The position numbers and the translations under genes were made by a program. Of a stretch of 64,000 nucleotides of DNA, positions 60,433 through 64,000 are shown piece by piece. The DNA is taken from the NCBI RefSeq assembly GCF_900111295.1, contig NZ_FOGT01000013.1, positions 56,806-120,805 on the forward strand, given 5' to 3'. The notes beneath the pieces are model-generated. The model was not told where the DNA came from, ran no database searches, and saw only the letters and a program-made list of their open reading frames with translations. Position 1 is the first letter of the stretch, and each line of letters opens with the position of its first letter. The DNA is from Salipaludibacillus aurantiacus. GTDB lineage: Bacteria; Bacillota; Bacilli; Bacillales; Salisediminibacteriaceae.

Positions 60433-62456
60433 CTCCCTGTCTCCTCAAGTTTCACAATATAAGCTTGCGTATCAAAAAACTCAGAAGTCTCTCCAGATCC
60501 TTCTAAACAGGCCGGTTTATACCCGGAGAGTTCATTAACCGGGTGATCTCCCCCCTGCCTTAATACCAGCACATTTCCAGGTATGAGGCTATCAATTTTT
60601 ACATGACGCTCTATTTCACTATGTTCGTTAAAAAGGAGTACCTTATCATTTGTTTGAAGGCCAAGTGAGGCCGCCAGGGATGAAGATATTTTCACTTCAG
60701 ACACTTTCAGAAAATCCTGGATGGTAACACGTGGTTCAAACTGTGAATGGATGTGCAGCAGGGACTGCGGCGATAACACTTTGAACGGTCCTTTTGTATG
60801 GTTAATTGTTACCTTTTCACTTACATCATTTTTCCACTCCGTAAAAAATGTTTTTGAGGCATCCTTTTCTGAATAAAAAGTAACCCCGTCCGCCTGCTTC
60901 ATTAATTGAGAGTTCTCATTAAGCACAGCTGGCCTTATCCGTAGCTCCTCCCAGGAGGAAATCGGGTATCGTCCCTTTGGAAGCGAAGCCACTTCTTTTG
61001 ATAACCAGTCTCTCTCAGACAGGTCGGTCCGGAAGGATGACATCCCTGGACGTTTGCTGTTAATGACCATTGCAAGCTCCCTGGCAATCTGTAAATCACT
61101 TTTTACATTCCCTGCCGGTTTTATGGCAGGCTCATTAAGAGACAGCCAGTGATTCCAGTAGCTTACATGTAAGTCCCAATGCTCGAAGTGAGTCGTGACT
61201 GGAAGGACCAGGTCGGCAAGTTCTGCGGTTTTAGTTAAAAATAAATCACTTACAACTACCAGATCCATTTCTTTCATTAAATGTATCCATTCATTAACAT
61301 TTTCATCCTGGCTTAAAGGATTTCTGGAAAACAGCCAGAGAAACTCTACTGGCGGATCTTGCAGGGTGGGCAGCTGATTAGAGAACTTCCGGAAATCTAT
61401 GTTTCGGCAGGTTTCTGCATCGGTAATATGATCATTTACGAGCCTGTTTGGCATCTGGAACAATTCAGGATGGAAATAATAAACGTCCCTTTTGGACTTA
61501 AACATATATTCTGCCATTAGAGAGACAGCGTCTATCATTCTGACACTGGCCGAACTGCCATAATGGCGCTGAGCTCCATAACCAATCCAGGCAGCAGCGT
61601 TTTTACTGGACTTATATATGTCAGCGAGCTCTTTAACAGCTTCAAAGGCTACTCCGCATTTATTAAGCAGAAAATCCATTTCACATTGCAACAGCTCTTT
61701 TTTTAGCATGTCCCAGCCTCGAATTTTAAAGGCGTCTGTACTGTTCCGGATGAGTAATAGCTTTAAAACAGCAGCGGCAAGCCAAAGATCCTGGCCCGGA
61801 CGTACCTGTATATAGATATCCGCCGTTTTAGCCGTTTCGGTAAAAAGAGGATCTATAACTACGAGAGGCGCCCCCTGATCCCTTGCTGTATGAATAAATT
61901 TCATCTGGTGGATATTTGTAACTGCCGGATTAGAGCCCCAAATGATAATGGCATCGGCAAAAGCCATATTTTCCGGGCGGGGTGAATATTCCGTCCCCCT
62001 CTGAAACCTGAGGGACTCCCTTCCTGTTCCTAAACACGGATTTCCTGCAGCTTTCGTATGAGCACCAAGACTATGAAAGAAACCTTCCATCGCATTATGG
62101 AGCAGACCAAGATTTCCTGAAAATTTATTGTAAGCAAGCGCCAGGTGAGTCTGGTGTTTATCATACAGCGAAATAATTTTGTCAGAGATGATGTTATAGG
62201 CTTCTTCCCAGGAAATTTCATTCCATTGCCCTGAGCCGCGCTTTTCCTGAAAGAGAGGAGTAAGTAACCTTTTTGAACTGTAAACGTATTCAGGATATGA
62301 GTACCCTTTAGCACACAGCTTCCCTTTGGAAAAACCGTGTAAAGGATCTCCTGCCACTTTAATCACTCTTCCATTTACTACCTTGGTCACCATACTGCAC
62401 GTAGAGAAGCAGTTTCGAGGGCACACATTCCGTACAAATTGTGTTTTTTCATTCAT
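60429..62456 (-). CDS. Molybdopterin oxidoreductase without a Tat signal
   Basis: A 675-residue bis-MGD enzyme. The N-terminal [4Fe-4S] site is C12, C16, C20 and C48 (VCPRNCFSTC and KLCAKGYS). A cysteine at 141 (AGNPCLGTGRES) lies where the molybdenum ligand is found in relatives. Cofactor blocks include IIWGSNPAVTNIHQMKFI, VVIDPLFTETAKTADIYI and ADLVLPVTTHFEHWD. There is no twin-arginine signal, so it should act in the cytoplasm. It is coupled to a ferredoxin-like subunit and preceded by a PucR-type regulator. The substrate is unknown; relatives include reductases, dehydrogenases and hydroxylases. Confidence 0.8.
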   Translation of the reverse strand: MNEKTQFVRNVCPRNCFSTCSMVTKVVNGRVIKVAGDPLHGFSKGKLCAKGYSYPEYVYSSKRLLTPLFQEKRGSGQWNEISWEEAYNIISDKIISLYDKHQTHLALAYNKFSGNLGLLHNAMEGFFHSLGAHTKAAGNPCLGTGRESLRFQRGTEYSPRPENMAFADAIIIWGSNPAVTNIHQMKFIHTARDQGAPLVVIDPLFTETAKTADIYIQVRPGQDLWLAAAVLKLLLIRNSTDAFKIRGWDMLKKELLQCEMDFLLNKCGVAFEAVKELADIYKSSKNAAAWIGYGAQRHYGSSASVRMIDAVSLMAEYMFKSKRDVYYFHPELFQMPNRLVNDHITDAETCRNIDFRKFSNQLPTLQDPPVEFLWLFSRNPLSQDENVNEWIHLMKEMDLVVVSDLFLTKTAELADLVLPVTTHFEHWDLHVSYWNHWLSLNEPAIKPAGNVKSDLQIARELAMVINSKRPGMSSFRTDLSERDWLSKEVASLPKGRYPISSWEELRIRPAVLNENSQLMKQADGVTFYSEKDASKTFFTEWKNDVSEKVTINHTKGPFKVLSPQSLLHIHSQFEPRVTIQDFLKVSEVKISSSLAASLGLQTNDKVLLFNEHSEIERHVKIDSLIPGNVLVLRQGGDHPVNELSGYKPACLEGSGETSEFFDTQAYIVKLEETGR

Positions 62457-62462
62457 TCGCCT

Positions 62463-63725
62463 CTACCTCCGCCCTGTCCGCAAACGATCTCTCATTTTTG
62501 CTAAAGACTCTATTTGGAACGCCATAGAGAATTTAATAATCACAGATAAATCGTTCAGGTCTATATCCAGCAGCTCTTCTATTTTCGTCAGCCGGTAACG
62601 TACAGAATTACGGTGCATATGCATCGCTTCTGAAGTCTTTTTTAAATCAAGATCATTTTTAATATACGCACGTAAAGCTTCTATTAAATCCGCTTCGGTC
62701 TTTTCATCATGCATAATTAATTCATCGAGCGTATCATGGTAGTATTCATATAGTTCCTGTGGGTCATGGGAGTAAAGCAGTTTCAGCAAACCAATGTCCT
62801 GGAAGAAAATAACCGTTTCTCCTATTTTACTGATGCCAATTTCCCTTGCGACTCTAGCTTCCTGATACGACCGGAAATAATCTTTCCCATAAGCATACGG
62901 GCGGCCAATTCCAACGTGAAACTCCCGGTCCCCACTAATTTTTTCAATGCTCTTTATTAGTAATGAAATAGAATCACGTATTTTCTTTTCATTTTCTTTT
63001 ATTTTGCTAATATGTTTTACTGGATAAAATAATATAATCTCGTTTCTTTTTTTTAGCATCATTGGGTTTATCAGCTGTTTTATTAAGGTGGTTTCCCACT
63101 TCCGCATACAGCGTTCCAAAAGAACCTCGTCACCCGTGAGAGTGTCAAATTTTTGTAACTCAAAAGCAATAACCGTATGCGGTGCATTTAAACCCCAATT
63201 CCATGTTTCAGCCTGGGCTCGAATATTTCCCTCTTCTTTTAAATTTCCGTATAACAAATCATAGAGGAAAGCTTCTTTAAAACGCAGCCCTTGTTGTAAT
63301 ACTTCTTTTCTTTTGCGGTTTTCAGCCTGAATAGCAGTTGAGAAAAATACCAGCATTTTTTGAAAATCATCTCTATTAAAAGAAGGGCGCTCAAAAATTT
63401 CATCGTTCACATACAGAAAACCTGCTCTTTCTAAATTGTCAGATACAAGCTCAAATCTGCGGGCAGTCCACTCTTCATTTCTTAAACGGTCAAAAACAAT
63501 AGAAGGATTACCATCCAGTACATCAATATATTCGAGCCCTTTGTAACTCTTATTTTCATCTGCAAAGGCAAGTGTCTGGAAAATATCGTCAGTTAATACA
63601 GCCTGAACCTTGTAGGACGTACATATTGTTTGCAGCATGCCTGAATAACTCTTGCCAGCAGCCAAGTCATTCATCATTTTAACTGGGATTGTGCTGTGTA
63701 AATCTAACTTCTGATTACGATCCAC
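62463..63725 (-). CDS. PucR/CdaR-type transcriptional regulator
   Basis: A 420-residue regulator: an N-terminal sensory region (about 1-130, GAF/PAS-like), a CdaR GGDEF-like middle (FHVGIGRPYAYGKDYFRSYQ and EARVAREIG), and a C-terminal PucR helix-turn-helix (DLKKTSEAMHMHRNSVRYRL followed by TKIEELL). The GTG at 63725 is preferred because GGGGGTGAT lies just before it; the ATG at 63740 lacks a site. It lies only six bases upstream of the Mo enzyme gene on the same strand, so it probably controls that operon as an activator. Confidence 0.8.
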   Translation of the reverse strand: MDRNQKLDLHSTIPVKMMNDLAAGKSYSGMLQTICTSYKVQAVLTDDIFQTLAFADENKSYKGLEYIDVLDGNPSIVFDRLRNEEWTARRFELVSDNLERAGFLYVNDEIFERPSFNRDDFQKMLVFFSTAIQAENRKRKEVLQQGLRFKEAFLYDLLYGNLKEEGNIRAQAETWNWGLNAPHTVIAFELQKFDTLTGDEVLLERCMRKWETTLIKQLINPMMLKKRNEIILFYPVKHISKIKENEKKIRDSISLLIKSIEKISGDREFHVGIGRPYAYGKDYFRSYQEARVAREIGISKIGETVIFFQDIGLLKLLYSHDPQELYEYYHDTLDELIMHDEKTEADLIEALRAYIKNDLDLKKTSEAMHMHRNSVRYRLTKIEELLDIDLNDLSVIIKFSMAFQIESLAKMRDRLRTGRR

Positions 63726-63907
63726 CCTTATCACCCCCATACAGTCTAATACTATTGTCTCATAATTTATAAGTCTTCAGTTCGGGCTAATTCGACAAAT
63801 AGATGAAAACTAGTTTAGTTAAGATATAATTATATGAATTTTTTCTTATCTGATATTTAGAATACCTTTGTATCCACAGCAGGAATGATAAAATAGCATC
63901 AGCTCTA

Positions 63908-64000
63908 ATCGAGTAGGAGGAGGGTTCGACCCTCCGTCCTCTCACACCACCGTACGTACGGTTCTCGTATACGGCGGTTCAATGAGTTGAGTGATGCTTT
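63908..64000 (-). mobile_element. 3' end of a group II intron (domains V and VI), cut by the window edge
   Basis: On the minus strand, ACCGCCGTA and TACGTACGGTGGT pair around a GAGA tetraloop (about 63946-63979), the size and shape of domain V, with a CGC where class C introns carry the catalytic triad. Next come a GGAGGGT/ACCCTCC hairpin (63917-63934) and CTACTCGAT, resembling domain VI and the 3' splice end of bacterial class C introns. The intron body and any reverse transcriptase would lie beyond 64000. The 63741-63907 stretch between it and the regulator shows no gene. Confidence 0.6.

Overview
The window looks like chromosome of a Gram-positive, low- to mid-GC Bacillota of the Bacillaceae type. 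The signs are strong purine-rich ribosome binding sites, frequent GTG and TTG starts, T-tailed hairpin terminators, CcpA-type cre sites, a YrzI-family small-peptide locus, a YtrA-type GntR regulator and a UvsE endonuclease. I see no rRNA, tRNA, CRISPR array or complete insertion sequence. The extreme right edge carries what looks like the 3' end of a group II intron.

1-20 kb is mostly single genes or short operons: a truncated SLC13-type permease, a D-2-hydroxyacid dehydrogenase, a tyrosine phenol-lyase (tpl) under a perfect cre site, an HNH protein, a lipoprotein, a GPH-type sugar symporter behind a TetR-like operator, two GNAT acetyltransferases (one further right), MFS transporters, a 6-phosphofructokinase, an LVIVD-repeat secreted protein, uvsE, pepF, a YihY/BrkB membrane protein and a YtrABC-like ABC transporter operon. 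20.6-21.5 kb holds a run of very small ORFs, two of them YrzI-like, bounded by terminators. 21.6-36 kb carries MscS, CBS, a possible PD-(D/E)XK nuclease, MFS, a XylR_N-V4R-PucR aromatic sensor, an AarF kinase, a second LVIVD protein and a sodium:amino acid symporter. Five copies of one long palindrome (7.1, 10.7, 20.4, 24.5 and 26.1 kb) are scattered over the left half.

36-46.4 kb is a region of hypothetical, mostly small membrane or secreted proteins. It includes a striking Asp/Glu-Ala dipeptide-repeat protein next to a coiled-coil protein with a shared upstream motif, gene remnants at 40.2-40.5 kb and 42.7 kb, a NUDIX gene that appears to start at AUC, and a MarR regulator with a perfect operator.

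46.8-54.7 kb is a complete-looking phenol/catechol ortho-cleavage operon: HpaB/PheA-type monooxygenase, catechol 1,2-dioxygenase, muconate cycloisomerase, a DUF3237 protein standing where muconolactone isomerase is expected, enol-lactonase, CoA transferase A and B, and beta-ketoadipyl-CoA thiolase. Since tyrosine phenol-lyase releases phenol from tyrosine, and the 26.4-kb regulator carries an aromatic-sensing domain, the window plausibly encodes a tyrosine-to-phenol-to-TCA route. The flavin reductase partner of the monooxygenase is not in the window.

54.9-63.7 kb encodes two molybdopterin oxidoreductase systems: an exported DmsABC-like respiratory enzyme with its TorD/DmsD-type chaperone, and a second operon made of a PucR-type regulator, a Mo enzyme without a Tat signal and a four-cluster ferredoxin-like subunit. 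Family assignments are from recognising motifs by eye; no database search was run.
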